From Methanolobus psychrotolerans (GTDB lineage: Archaea; Halobacteriota; Methanosarcinia; Methanosarcinales; Methanosarcinaceae), in contig NZ_MBKP01000004.1 of assembly GCF_002243045.1 (NCBI RefSeq), positions 62,001 through 126,000 on the forward strand: a stretch of DNA of 64,000 nt. Direction: 5' to 3'. The notes beneath the pieces were generated by a model, which was given only the letters and a program-made list of their open reading frames with translations, did no database searches and was not told the DNA's origin. The position numbers and the translations under genes are program-made. Of this stretch, positions 8,267-16,704 are shown in pieces; position 1 is the stretch's first letter, and each line of letters opens with the position of its first letter.

Positions 8267-8755
8267 TCATTTGCGTTTGATTGTCACGATATCACCAAGT
8301 GTAGTACCACGGTTCAGGCGGTCACCACTCCAGTCACTATCGCCGGTTCTTTCAGTGAGCTTGATGTCGAGGGCTTTTTCTATCTTCTGGCGAACATCAT
8401 CTTCAGGTACGATTTCCCCGCGTTCTATTTTCTTTATCAGCGTTGCTTTTTCCTTTATAGATAAAGCTAGCTGTTCATGTGTCCATTTCTTGTTTTCTCT
8501 TGCTTCCTTTATCACATGTTCATAATTATCAATAAGTTCATCGACTACCATTCCTGGGGCTTTTCTTGGTGGTCTGCGGACTCCTGATGTCAAAGGGCCA
8601 CGGCTGACCGGTGCAACTTTCTTTGATACGGGGGTACGCTTACCAGTTGTGTTTCCGTATTGTGAACACCTTCCACATACAGTAAGTTCACTTCCATCAA
8701 TACTAACTTTAAAAGAATCGCCTCTTATTTCAGCGCCACATATTTCACACTGCAT
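8267..8755 (-). CDS. archaeal multiprotein bridging factor 1 (aMBF1)
   Basis: A 162-residue transcription factor with an N-terminal zinc ribbon (CEICG near the start and a second C-x-x-C in TVCGRCS), a basic linker rich in Lys, Arg and Pro, and a C-terminal Cro-type helix-turn-helix (THEQLALSIKEKATLIKKIERG). aMBF1 binds promoters or ribosomal subunits in archaea. ATG 8753-8755 is chosen because the zinc ribbon begins directly after it; three more codons are open upstream. It is transcribed divergently from PAN, and both share the palindromic TATA element at 8794-8812. Confidence 0.9.
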   Translation of the reverse strand: MQCEICGAEIRGDSFKVSIDGSELTVCGRCSQYGNTTGKRTPVSKKVAPVSRGPLTSGVRRPPRKAPGMVVDELIDNYEHVIKEARENKKWTHEQLALSIKEKATLIKKIERGEIVPEDDVRQKIEKALDIKLTERTGDSDWSGDRLNRGTTLGDIVTIKRK

Positions 8756-8793
8756 AGATCTCAACTCATATAGGGTCTAATCTCTTCTTTACG

Positions 8794-8812
8794 AAAGGGC
8801 TATATACCCTTT
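8794..8812. promoter_or_regulatory. palindromic TATA element shared by aMBF1 and PAN
   Basis: AAAGGG (8794-8799) and CCCTTT (8807-8812) are perfect inverted arms around CTATATA. The TATA core reads the same on both strands and is about 32 bases from the PAN ATG on one side and about 46 bases from the aMBF1 ATG on the other, so one TATA box could serve both genes. A dimeric regulator on the arms would cover the TATA box and shut both. Confidence 0.5.
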
Positions 8813-8837
8813 GCACTTAAATAGTATTCGGAGGCAC

Positions 8838-10127
8838 ATGAACGAGACTACTGGCAGTGACTTTGAGCACAGAAGGTATGATTTTACATCTGTGAACAAG
8901 GCAGACTATGAATATGTCGGTTCAGATAATGAGGAAGATTTTTCCAAATATCTGTTAGATCGTATGAGGCAATTAGAGTCAAGGAATAATCTCCTTAAAG
9001 AACAATGTGATCAGATTGAATCTGAAAAACGTTTTGTTGAGAGTCAGAAACTCAAATACGAACGTGAGGTACGCAGGTTGCAGGCGGAGATTGATCGTCT
9101 GAAGACAGTTCCTCTTGTTGTGGCAACTGTAATGGAGGTCATTAGTGAGGAAAAGGTCCTTGTAAGAAGTTCCACCGGTCCGCAGTTTATGGTAAATGTA
9201 TCACAGTACCTTACAGAGGATTCACTGGTTCCAGGTGCAAAGGTTGCATTGAACCAGCAGACACTTGCTATTGTAGAGGTAATTCCTACGACTGAAGATC
9301 CTGCAGTTTCAGCAATGGAGGTATTGGAGTCACAGGATGTTGACTACGAAGATATTGGAGGACTGGAAGTGCAGATACAGGAACTGATAGAATCCGTTGA
9401 GTTGCCTTTAACAAAACCGGAATCTTTCTCACGCATAGGCATCACACCTCCAAAAGGTGTTCTTCTCTATGGTGATCCCGGTACTGGAAAAACCTTACTG
9501 GCAAAGGCTGTTGCACATAGGACAGAGGCCACTTTCATAAGAGTGGTAGGTTCGGAGCTGATACAAAAATACATTGGTGATGGCGCAAAACTTGTCCGGG
9601 AACTTTTCGACATGGCAAGGAAAAAATCCCCAACTATCCTTTTCATAGATGAACTGGATGCAATTGCTTCAAGACGCCTGAATGACACCAACGGTGCAGA
9701 CAGGGAAGTCCAGAGGACTCTTATGCAGTTGCTTGCAGAAATGGATGGGTTTGATAACAGGGGTGACATAAGAATAATTGCAGCCACCAACAGGCTGGAT
9801 GTTCTTGACCCTGCAATACTCAGGCCCGGAAGATTTGACAGGATCGTCAATGTACCAATGCCGGATGAAGTGGCTCGTGAGAATATATTCAGGATACACA
9901 CACGTTTCATGTCCGTTGCAGATGACATTGACTTTAAGAAACTGGCAAAACTTACTGAAAGTGCAAGCGGTGCAGACCTTAATGCAATTGCGATGGAGGC
10001 TGGTATGCTTGCTGTCAGATTCGATAAGGAGTCTGTAGGTATGGCTGATTTCCTTGAATCCGTGCAGAAAGTAATGTCTAAGAAAGAAACTCAAAAGGAA
10101 GTTCTTCCGGAAGGAATGTTCATTTAG
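8838..10127 (+). CDS. pan: proteasome-activating nucleotidase (PAN)
   Basis: A 429-residue AAA ATPase that unfolds substrates for the 20S proteasome. Order: N-terminal coiled coil (residues 45-90), OB-fold interdomain, then the AAA module with Walker A GDPGTGKT near residue 212, the pore loop KYIGDGA, Walker B LFIDELDA, and the RPGRFDR arginine-finger region. The start ATG 8838 follows GGAGGC. The C-terminus ends MFI, an HbYX-like gate-opening tail with Phe in place of Tyr, and the stop is TAG. The shared promoter with aMBF1 links its expression to that factor. Confidence 0.95.
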   Translation: MNETTGSDFEHRRYDFTSVNKADYEYVGSDNEEDFSKYLLDRMRQLESRNNLLKEQCDQIESEKRFVESQKLKYEREVRRLQAEIDRLKTVPLVVATVMEVISEEKVLVRSSTGPQFMVNVSQYLTEDSLVPGAKVALNQQTLAIVEVIPTTEDPAVSAMEVLESQDVDYEDIGGLEVQIQELIESVELPLTKPESFSRIGITPPKGVLLYGDPGTGKTLLAKAVAHRTEATFIRVVGSELIQKYIGDGAKLVRELFDMARKKSPTILFIDELDAIASRRLNDTNGADREVQRTLMQLLAEMDGFDNRGDIRIIAATNRLDVLDPAILRPGRFDRIVNVPMPDEVARENIFRIHTRFMSVADDIDFKKLAKLTESASGADLNAIAMEAGMLAVRFDKESVGMADFLESVQKVMSKKETQKEVLPEGMFI

Positions 10128-10176
10128 GCCTTCTTACTGGTAAGTTACTTCAGTACCCTCTTTCATATTATTTTTT

Positions 10177-10767
10177 GTGCAAGGACATTTTCATATTAAA
10201 AACGAGATCCGCATATTGGGAATAGATGACTCTGCGCTTATAAGTGATTCTATCACGATAGTCGGGGCTTTTTTCCGTGGTGGTATGTGGCTTGACGGCG
10301 TACTTCGTTCTGAAATTATTCGTGATGGGATGAATGCAACGGAGCGCATAGTTGAAATGGTTCTCCAGAGTAAGCATTTTCCACAGATTCGAGTAATTAT
10401 GCTGGATGGCGTCACATACGGAGGCTTTAATCCTGTGGATATTGTTATTCTTTATGAAAAAACAGGAATCCCGGTGATTGTCCTAATGCGAAACCTTCCG
10501 GATTTTGAAAAGATAGAAGTTGCTCTTTTGAATCTCCCTGAAAAAGAGAAGCGGATGGAAATCATCCGAAAAGCTGGCAGAATCTGTAAAGTGGTTACAA
10601 AGGATGAGTCAAATCCTGTATTCATACAATGCTGTGGGATAGATCCAAAATTAGCTGCCCGTATCGTTGAGATATCTTCAACAAGGAGCAATATTCCTGA
10701 GCCACTCAGGGTGGCTCATCTTATTGCAACAGGAATTGTCCTTGGTGAATCAAGAGGTAAGGCCTGA
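10177..10767 (+). CDS. DUF99 (UPF0215) family protein
   Basis: A 196-residue protein recognised by IRILGIDDSA near the start, VIMLDGVTYGGFN in the middle and EPLRVAHLIATG at the end. DUF99 proteins are archaeal, resemble endonuclease V in fold, and have no proven activity; the conserved acidic residues IDD and LDG fit a metal site. The start is GTG 10177; no better ATG exists upstream in frame. Its TGA abuts the TGA of the convergent GlmM gene with no base between them (TGATCA). Confidence 0.85.
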   Translation: MQGHFHIKNEIRILGIDDSALISDSITIVGAFFRGGMWLDGVLRSEIIRDGMNATERIVEMVLQSKHFPQIRVIMLDGVTYGGFNPVDIVILYEKTGIPVIVLMRNLPDFEKIEVALLNLPEKEKRMEIIRKAGRICKVVTKDESNPVFIQCCGIDPKLAARIVEISSTRSNIPEPLRVAHLIATGIVLGESRGKA

Positions 10768-12108
10768 TCACTTTGACCTGTTAACAAGTTCAACTCCTTT
10801 TTTCATTAGGTCATCTGCTCTTTCCTTTGTTTTAGATTCTGCAAATATACGGATAATTGGCTCTGTTCCGGATGGTCGTATAAGCACCCAGCCATCGTTA
10901 TGCCATACCTTCACACCGTCGGTTGTATCGACTTCATTGCCTTTGGAGAGCACTTCTTTTTTGACCTTTTCCATGGTTTTTGGGAGGTCATCTGCTCTGA
11001 CCTTCGTTTTTGAATTGAAGTATGCAGGTACGCTCTGGGCAAGCTCCGACAACTTCTGTCCGTTTGCGATGATCTCCAGGAATTTAGCGCAGGCCATTGC
11101 ACCGTCACGGCAGTACTGGTGTTCGGGGAAAATAAGTCCTCCGTTTCCTTCTCCTCCAAAGACCGCACCGGTGTCCATCATCTTGCGAGCCACATTGATA
11201 GAACCTACAGCAGTCCACACCAGTTCCACGCCTGCCTCCTTTGCAACATCGAGCATGCGTGAAGACGAACTTACGGGTGTGACAACAGGGCCTTTTTTCC
11301 TTTCAAGCACATATTTTGCCATCATTGCAAGCAGGACCTCTTCCTCAATGAAATCGCCATTCTCATCAAAGAATACTGCACGGTCTGCATCTCCATCCTG
11401 TGCGACTCCCATGTTAGCTCCTGAGCTCTTAACTATGCCTGCCAGTTCTGTGAGCACATCGGGAGTTGGCTCTGGATTTCTCCACGGGAATGTTCCATCT
11501 ACCTGTCCATTAAGGGTCATAACCTCACATCCGAGTTTCTGGAGGAGGAACGGGAGCGTAACTGACCCTGCACCGCATCCTGTGTCTATTACGACCTTAA
11601 ACTTTTTTCCGCGTATCAGTTCGTGGTCAACGGAATTGATAATTCCTCTGATGTAGTACTCATTGGCATTGTCATCATGGCGTAAGTCCCCTGTTTTTTG
11701 CCAGGGTGCGGCACTGAACTCTTTCGAATAGTATATCTTTTCGATTTCTTTTTCTCCGTCCCTTGAAAGTTCAGTTCCGTCGCCTGCTATTAATTTGATT
11801 CCATTGTATTCCCTTGGGTTGTGGGATGCAGTTATAACAATTCCTGCGTCTGCATATTCTTTCACATAGTACTGTACAGAAGGCGTAGGGCATATGCCTA
11901 TGTCAATTACAGTAAGACCTGCAGAAAGTGCACCGGCAATTGCTGCAGATTTTAGCATCTCGCCTGAAGCTCTTGTATCCCTGCCGATAGCAACTACTCC
12001 GCTTGATCCCATGTATGTTCCAAGGCTTCTTGCAACATCGATTGCCAGTTGCGGAGTTATGTATTCATTTGCTATTCCCCTTACTCCATTAGTTCCAAAA
12101 AATGCCAT
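10768..12108 (-). CDS. glmM: phosphoglucosamine mutase / phosphohexomutase
   Basis: A 446-residue alpha-D-phosphohexomutase. The phosphorylated serine lies in TASHNPREYNG (S95), the magnesium loop is DGDADR near residue 235, the sugar loop GGEGNGG near residue 320, and the phosphate-binding loop RPSGTEPIIRI near residue 415. Archaeal members interconvert glucosamine 6- and 1-phosphate (GlmM) and often other hexose phosphates, feeding UDP-GlcNAc and surface glycan synthesis. Length and domain order are normal. Substrate preference between glucosamine and mannose/glucose phosphates is inferred, not seen. Confidence 0.9.
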   Translation of the reverse strand: MAFFGTNGVRGIANEYITPQLAIDVARSLGTYMGSSGVVAIGRDTRASGEMLKSAAIAGALSAGLTVIDIGICPTPSVQYYVKEYADAGIVITASHNPREYNGIKLIAGDGTELSRDGEKEIEKIYYSKEFSAAPWQKTGDLRHDDNANEYYIRGIINSVDHELIRGKKFKVVIDTGCGAGSVTLPFLLQKLGCEVMTLNGQVDGTFPWRNPEPTPDVLTELAGIVKSSGANMGVAQDGDADRAVFFDENGDFIEEEVLLAMMAKYVLERKKGPVVTPVSSSSRMLDVAKEAGVELVWTAVGSINVARKMMDTGAVFGGEGNGGLIFPEHQYCRDGAMACAKFLEIIANGQKLSELAQSVPAYFNSKTKVRADDLPKTMEKVKKEVLSKGNEVDTTDGVKVWHNDGWVLIRPSGTEPIIRIFAESKTKERADDLMKKGVELVNRSK

Positions 12109-12211
12109 CCGTTATCACCATTGTTAAAAGTATTACAAGTTATACGCTTGAATCCTATTTTATGTTTTGTGAGAATATGCTTAATAATTATACTCCACAT
12201 ATTCTTCCTGG

Positions 12212-13012
12212 ATGGTCAATGAAAAACTGGAATTAATAAAGCAAGGCATATACGAGAAAGGGAGTGTCCTGATCGCCTTTTCCGGAGGAGTTGACAGTGC
12301 CACTCTTGCATCGATAGCTTATGATGTCCTTGGTAACAATGCGGTTGCTGTAACTGTCAAAATTCATTCATTTCCAGAAAGGGAAATGGAATTTGCTCGA
12401 AAAATTGCTGCTGAAATAGGTATTGAGCACAGGGTCATTTATTTGAATGAATTGAGTGTGCCCCTTATATCCGAAAACAGTTCAAACCGATGTTATCACT
12501 GCAAAAAGGAGATTCTTAAGACTTTAAAATCCATGAAGGATAAACTGGGTTTTAACGTAATCCTTGAGGGGAGCAATAGTTCAGATCTCAATTCTTACAG
12601 GCCGGGAAAAAGGGCGATAGATGAAGCAGGAGATGATGTTTACTCTCCTTTTATTGAATTTGATGTGAGCAAGGGAGAAATAAGGCAGATTGCAGGAGAA
12701 CTCGGACTTTCTGTTGCAGACAAGCATCCTTCTCCATGTCTGGCATCTCGTTTTCCATATGATGATGCTTTGACTGAGGAGGCCATTAAAAGAGTGGAAA
12801 TGGCAGAGGACTATCTGATCAAACTGGGTTTTCAGGAGTTAAGAGTGCGGGACCACAGGGGCATTGCACGCATAGAGATTCCTCCCGCTGACATGCCGGC
12901 ATTGTTACAAATGCGAAATGACGTTGTATTTTACATGAAGGGACTTGGTTTTAGTTACATCACTCTGGATATGGAAGGTTTCAGGAGTGGAAGCATGGAT
13001 GAGGTATTATGA
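12212..13012 (+). CDS. larE: LarE-type ATP-dependent sulfur transferase
   Basis: A 266-residue PP-loop ATPase. The nucleotide loop FSGGVDSA covers residues 23-30. Three cysteines stand out: C94 and C97 in NRCYHCKK, and C176 in PSPCLASR. LarE adenylates a nicotinate-derived carboxylate and donates sulfur for the nickel-pincer cofactor; the classical enzyme sacrifices the cysteine at the C176 position, while three-cysteine versions are known to hold an iron-sulfur cluster that carries the sulfur. No LarB, LarC or LarA gene is in the window, so another sulfur-acceptor is possible. Its stop overlaps the start of the GNAT gene by four bases. Confidence 0.87.
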   Translation: MVNEKLELIKQGIYEKGSVLIAFSGGVDSATLASIAYDVLGNNAVAVTVKIHSFPEREMEFARKIAAEIGIEHRVIYLNELSVPLISENSSNRCYHCKKEILKTLKSMKDKLGFNVILEGSNSSDLNSYRPGKRAIDEAGDDVYSPFIEFDVSKGEIRQIAGELGLSVADKHPSPCLASRFPYDDALTEEAIKRVEMAEDYLIKLGFQELRVRDHRGIARIEIPPADMPALLQMRNDVVFYMKGLGFSYITLDMEGFRSGSMDEVL

Positions 13013-13461
13013 CCTGTGACATGACCTATGATGTAAAAATCAGGAAGGCACATAACGAAGATGAGGTGGCTATTGAGGTGCTGATGTCCACCTATTTCCT
13101 TGATATCGAAGGTACCGAAGTCGATGATTTCATTGTTGCAACAATTGATGGCCGGATAATTGGGGCAGCATGCCTTGAAACTGGAAAATTCCCGGAGGTT
13201 CACTCTATAGCTGTCCATCCGAATCATCGCGGGAAAGGAATAGGACGGCTGTTGCTTGATGCTCTGGTTTCAGATTTAAGTGGTGAGAAATTCCTTTTTG
13301 CAAGGACCACTTCACCAGTGTTTTTTGAAAAAGCCGGTTTTATCAGGCTTGATGATTCTGAAAAGAGGGAAATATGGGATGATTGTGCGCAGTGCAATAG
13401 GTTTAATACTTGTAAGCAATCTGTGTTGCGTCTGGAGATCAAAGATAATACCAGGTATTAG
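13009..13461 (+). CDS. GNAT N-acetyltransferase
   Basis: A 150-residue single GNAT domain. The acetyl-CoA loop is HPNHRGKGIGRLLLDAL near residue 73, preceded by the strand VHSIAV. The C-terminus carries three cysteines (DDCAQCNRFNTC), reminiscent of small ArgA-type N-acetylglutamate synthases and possibly a metal site. The start ATG overlaps the LarE stop (ATGA), so translation is coupled. It ends in TAG. The acceptor could be an amino acid such as glutamate; this is inference. Confidence 0.82.
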   Translation: MTCDMTYDVKIRKAHNEDEVAIEVLMSTYFLDIEGTEVDDFIVATIDGRIIGAACLETGKFPEVHSIAVHPNHRGKGIGRLLLDALVSDLSGEKFLFARTTSPVFFEKAGFIRLDDSEKREIWDDCAQCNRFNTCKQSVLRLEIKDNTRY

Positions 13462-13471
13462 GTGATATTTT

Positions 13472-14008
13472 TTGCTGACATTAGGAATTGTTAATACTTA
13501 TGATAAGATCAAAGTGTTGGATGCTCATTACAGGGCAATAGCAAGGGCGGCACCCATATGCCATGCATTTGGATTTTCTCTTGCTCTTTTTGATTTTCCT
13601 TTTAAGATGACTCCAGATGAGCTTGTAGAATATGTGGCAGATAAGACCACTATTGGTGAATCTGGCAAGTACCTGAAGTTGTTGCATGATGAGCATCATT
13701 TGTTCGTTTTTGACTTGCCTAAGAAGGGATTCCAGTCGCAGTTAGGCTCGGTGGTCGTGACAACATCAAAACCTGAAAAGAAATTATCCATCACCGCAGA
13801 TGCCTTTGCAGATGAGATACTGCATAACAGATCTTTCCTCGTACTTGTGGGACTTGGTCATAAAGGGCTGCCTAAAGACCTTTTTAGCCTTGCCAGATAC
13901 CATCTTGACATCACATCAAAGGGTGTTTCTCTTGAAACATGCACGGCAATTGGCTGTATACCTGCTTATCTTATGGGTATAGTTCATTCAAAAGGTACAG
14001 GAAAATAA
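13472..14008 (+). CDS. DUF531 protein, SPOUT-like, methanogen-conserved
   Basis: A 178-residue protein matching DUF531, an archaeal family. The C-terminal region LVLVGLGHKGLPKD and SLETCTAIGCIPAYLMGIV resembles the knotted, cofactor-binding end of SPOUT RNA methyltransferases, but that assignment is inference. The start is TTG 13472 behind GGTGAT, ten bases after the GNAT stop, making a LarE-GNAT-DUF531-DUF166 run on one strand. Confidence 0.75.
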   Translation: MLTLGIVNTYDKIKVLDAHYRAIARAAPICHAFGFSLALFDFPFKMTPDELVEYVADKTTIGESGKYLKLLHDEHHLFVFDLPKKGFQSQLGSVVVTTSKPEKKLSITADAFADEILHNRSFLVLVGLGHKGLPKDLFSLARYHLDITSKGVSLETCTAIGCIPAYLMGIVHSKGTGK

Positions 14009-14048
14009 GCAGGGAACTTTATTTAGTATCATATGTATACTATGTTGC

Positions 14049-14795
14049 ATGCGTCTGAGTGTTTTTTATTCAGGAGAGTTTGGAAAGAAGGTTGTTGGTA
14101 ACCTTGTCAATTCCGATAGTTTTTGCGTATCATGTGGTGACGTGTGTGATCACTGCCGCGAACCAAGGGCAAGCTTTGCATCTATGATAGTGGGTCTGTT
14201 TGAATTGCGCACAGATCTTCCTGATTTTGTAGAAGAACCTATGGAATATATTCCTGATAACTTGCCGCTGTCAGATCTCATTATTGCTATAGATCTGCAT
14301 CCGGACATTTTGATGGCTGTTCCGGATATTGTGGCAATGACTGGTGCAAAAGCTGTCATAATACCGATAGACGATTCCAGGCTGGTGCCGGCTGGTCTTG
14401 CAGAGCAGGTAAAAAATAAGCTTGAATCTCAGGGTGTGGAATGCGCATGTCCAAAGCCTTTCTGCTCACTTGAACTCACGGGAAAATCACTTATTGATGA
14501 TTTCGTAAAAATGGGATTTGGTCGTCCGTTGCTAAAGATTGATGCTGACCACGTGAACGGACTTTTCACTCACATGGAGGTCCTTAGGGATGCTCCATGC
14601 GGTGCAACATGGTTTGTTGCCAAGAAACTGAAATGGTCTGACCTGAAAGACTACAAAGAGACTATTTCAAGTGCTCATCACTCATATCCCTGTACAGCAA
14701 GCATGGAAAAAGATACACAGATAGGCGATACTATACTGCATGAAGCAGGATATATCATACGAAAAAGCGTAGAAGAAGTTATGGAAAGCAACTAA
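14049..14795 (+). CDS. DUF166 family protein
   Basis: A 248-residue archaeal protein of the DUF166 (COG1810) family. It begins with a Rossmann-like strand (MRLSVFYSGEFGKKV) and has a cysteine cluster CVSCGDVCDHC at residues 27-37 plus later C-A-C-P-K-P-F-C and APCGAT sites; eight or more cysteines suggest iron-sulfur or zinc binding. Some databases label the family thymidylate synthase, which the sequence does not support. A radical or metal-dependent redox role is possible but unproven. It closes the LarE-led run. Confidence 0.78.
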   Translation: MRLSVFYSGEFGKKVVGNLVNSDSFCVSCGDVCDHCREPRASFASMIVGLFELRTDLPDFVEEPMEYIPDNLPLSDLIIAIDLHPDILMAVPDIVAMTGAKAVIIPIDDSRLVPAGLAEQVKNKLESQGVECACPKPFCSLELTGKSLIDDFVKMGFGRPLLKIDADHVNGLFTHMEVLRDAPCGATWFVAKKLKWSDLKDYKETISSAHHSYPCTASMEKDTQIGDTILHEAGYIIRKSVEEVMESN

Positions 14796-14833
14796 CCAGC
14801 CGAATCTAAAAATGAAGGTTTAAAGGAGTATGA

Positions 14834-15301
14834 TTACTCCTTTCTGCGCTGGAAGAAGAAAGCCAGTCCAAGGATTGCAGCTATTGGGAGTGCAATGGTT
14901 GGGAATTCCGGGATTTCTCCATTTTTACCAGGGCAGTAGTCGGAAATGACAAACTGTGTGTTACCTAGTGTTCCATTGTAGTTGAAAGTAGCAGAGAGTC
15001 CTTCTACCTCGTAGTAAGGAGTGAATATACTAAGTGCTCCTCCATTAATTTCATATTCTGTATATTGATCTCCATTAACAACGAGCTCAGCGTCTGTGAC
15101 CTCACTTGCTCCTGTGATTATCCAGTGAATCCATCCAGCTTCGGTGCGTTCGGGGCTTTCACCAAGCTTATCGCATCGAAGTGAATCTGCACCTTGTCCA
15201 TTCCATACCAATTGTCCATCCCATTCCGCAACAACTGCCATCGCCAATGGCATACATGCTACTAGCATAAGTATCATCGATATAGTTAATACTTTTCTCA
15301 T
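14834..15301 (-). CDS. small PEF-CTERM surface protein
   Basis: A 155-residue exported protein. Residues 1-22 are a Sec signal peptide ending AMA. The C-terminus shows the full tripartite sorting signal: the PEF motif (EIPEFPTIALPI), one membrane helix, and a basic tail QRRKE. In methanogens PEF-CTERM proteins are processed by archaeosortase C and attached to the cell envelope. The mature domain has two cysteines (one in LRCDKLG, one in DYCPG) and a compact beta-rich composition with no family I know. No archaeosortase gene lies in the window. Confidence 0.85.
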   Translation of the reverse strand: MRKVLTISMILMLVACMPLAMAVVAEWDGQLVWNGQGADSLRCDKLGESPERTEAGWIHWIITGASEVTDAELVVNGDQYTEYEINGGALSIFTPYYEVEGLSATFNYNGTLGNTQFVISDYCPGKNGEIPEFPTIALPIAAILGLAFFFQRRKE

Positions 15302-15511
15302 TTTCGTACCGCCTTCCTATGAGTTAATAGTCTTTTCAGTAGACTAGTATATTATCTCTTCTTCTTTGTTCTTATACTTACCGAATATGTTCATAAAGTT
15401 ATTATACTCATAATAATAATGTGGTATCTTATATAGTTCACATAAGTCCCTTCTTTCCACTCATCGCAATCTTCAATACTTATTTTAATCCTCCATCCTT
15501 ACATATCATGT

Positions 15512-16633
15512 ATGGTTTCCAAAGTATCTATTGTTCGATGTGATGATTATTCCACATCTGGAGTCGCGGTGGCTGAAGCAATATCCCTTATTGGTATTCT
15601 GGAGTCCATAATTTCCGAAGGTGACCGCGTACTCCTCAAGCCCAATGTGCTCGCGGCCCGCAAACCGGAGGATGCTGTCACAACTCATCCTTCTATCGTT
15701 GCTGCAATGTGTTATCTCGTAAAGGATGCCGGCGGTATCCCGTTCATCGGTGATGGTTCAGGCATGACCCATCCAGGAGCAACAGCTGAAGCTTTCAGAA
15801 TCTCAGGTATTGAAGATGTGGCAAAGGCTCACAATGTTGAACTCATAAATTTCCAGACCGCAGGATATCTAGAAGTTGAAGTCCCGGATGCAGTCCATTT
15901 TCCAAAACTGCATATTTCAAAAGCCGTACTTGATGCAGATGTAATCATATCCCTGCCTAAGATGAAGACCCACGAACTGACTCGTTATACAGGTGCTGTC
16001 AAGAACATGTTTGGAGCATTACCCCTCAGAACCCGGAAGGAAATGCACCTTCTGGCCGACAGGAAACTGTTTGGTGAAGCGGTCATCGATTTGTACTCGG
16101 TAGCAAAGCCTCATCTTGCGGTCATGGATGCCGTTGTGGGTATGGAAGGCAACGGTCCTTCTCATGGCACGCCAGTGAATACCGGAGCGATCATGGCATC
16201 ATATGATTGCGTTTCTCTCGATGTAGTAGCCTCAGGTATCATGGGTCTTGACCCCATGACAGTCCCGACCACAGTTGCAGCTCTGGAAAGAGGTTTTGGT
16301 GAAAACAACCCTGAAGTAGTAGGGGTTGATCCAAACAATGCAAAAATGAGTTATAAGCCATCAAGTGGAGGTATACTGTTCAACATACCACCTTATTTAA
16401 CCAGGTTTTTTGGAAGGTACTTTGAAATGAGGCCGAAGATAGACACTTCCAGATGTATCCGATGTGATGCATGTGTCATTAACTGCTCAGCCCATGCAAT
16501 TGAAGATATTGATGGGCATCTTGAAATTAACAGGCAGAAATGCATTTTGTGTTATTGCTGTCGGGAACTCTGTCCGCAGGATTCGGTGGATATTGAAAAA
16601 TCACTTCTTGCAAAGGTCATCACAAGAAGATGA
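15512..16633 (+). CDS. DUF362 protein with C-terminal 2x[4Fe-4S] ferredoxin domain
   Basis: A 373-residue protein. The N-terminal DUF362 domain shows LLKPNVLAARKPEDAVTTHP, the KMKTHELTRYTGAVKN segment and IMGLDP. The C-terminus holds two ferredoxin motifs: C-IR-C-DA-C-VIN-C near residue 314 and C-IL-C-YC-C-REL-C near residue 345. The combination occurs in many anaerobes with unknown redox role, presumably coupling electron transfer to a small-molecule or protein substrate. A TATA-like TTATTTTAA precedes it near 15480. Confidence 0.88.
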   Translation: MVSKVSIVRCDDYSTSGVAVAEAISLIGILESIISEGDRVLLKPNVLAARKPEDAVTTHPSIVAAMCYLVKDAGGIPFIGDGSGMTHPGATAEAFRISGIEDVAKAHNVELINFQTAGYLEVEVPDAVHFPKLHISKAVLDADVIISLPKMKTHELTRYTGAVKNMFGALPLRTRKEMHLLADRKLFGEAVIDLYSVAKPHLAVMDAVVGMEGNGPSHGTPVNTGAIMASYDCVSLDVVASGIMGLDPMTVPTTVAALERGFGENNPEVVGVDPNNAKMSYKPSSGGILFNIPPYLTRFFGRYFEMRPKIDTSRCIRCDACVINCSAHAIEDIDGHLEINRQKCILCYCCRELCPQDSVDIEKSLLAKVITRR

Positions 16634-16660
16634 TGCGCAAAGAACAAAAAGATGAATAAC

Positions 16661-16704
16661 GTATGCCAGTTCAAAGCTGGCATACCTGGCTCTTGCGGAG
16701 CCAG
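16661..16704. terminator. tandem hairpins between convergent DUF362 and pheS
   Basis: Two perfect hairpins lie side by side: GTATGCCAG/CTGGCATAC (16661-16669 with 16677-16685) and CTGGCTC/GAGCCAG (16686-16692 with 16698-16704). They overlap the last codons and stop of pheS and could end transcription from both sides, although neither is followed by a strong T-run. Confidence 0.45.

Noticed and set aside
10125-10127. TAG at the end of PAN as a pyrrolysine codon
   Set aside because: The protein already ends with an HbYX-like MFI tail at family length; the extension would not be family-like. The same holds for TAG at the ends of cofD and DUF167.
10667-11656. Long plus-strand open frame of 329 codons
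   Set aside because: It lies antisense to glmM, whose motifs are intact; the plus frame has Ser/Thr-rich shadow composition and no binding site.
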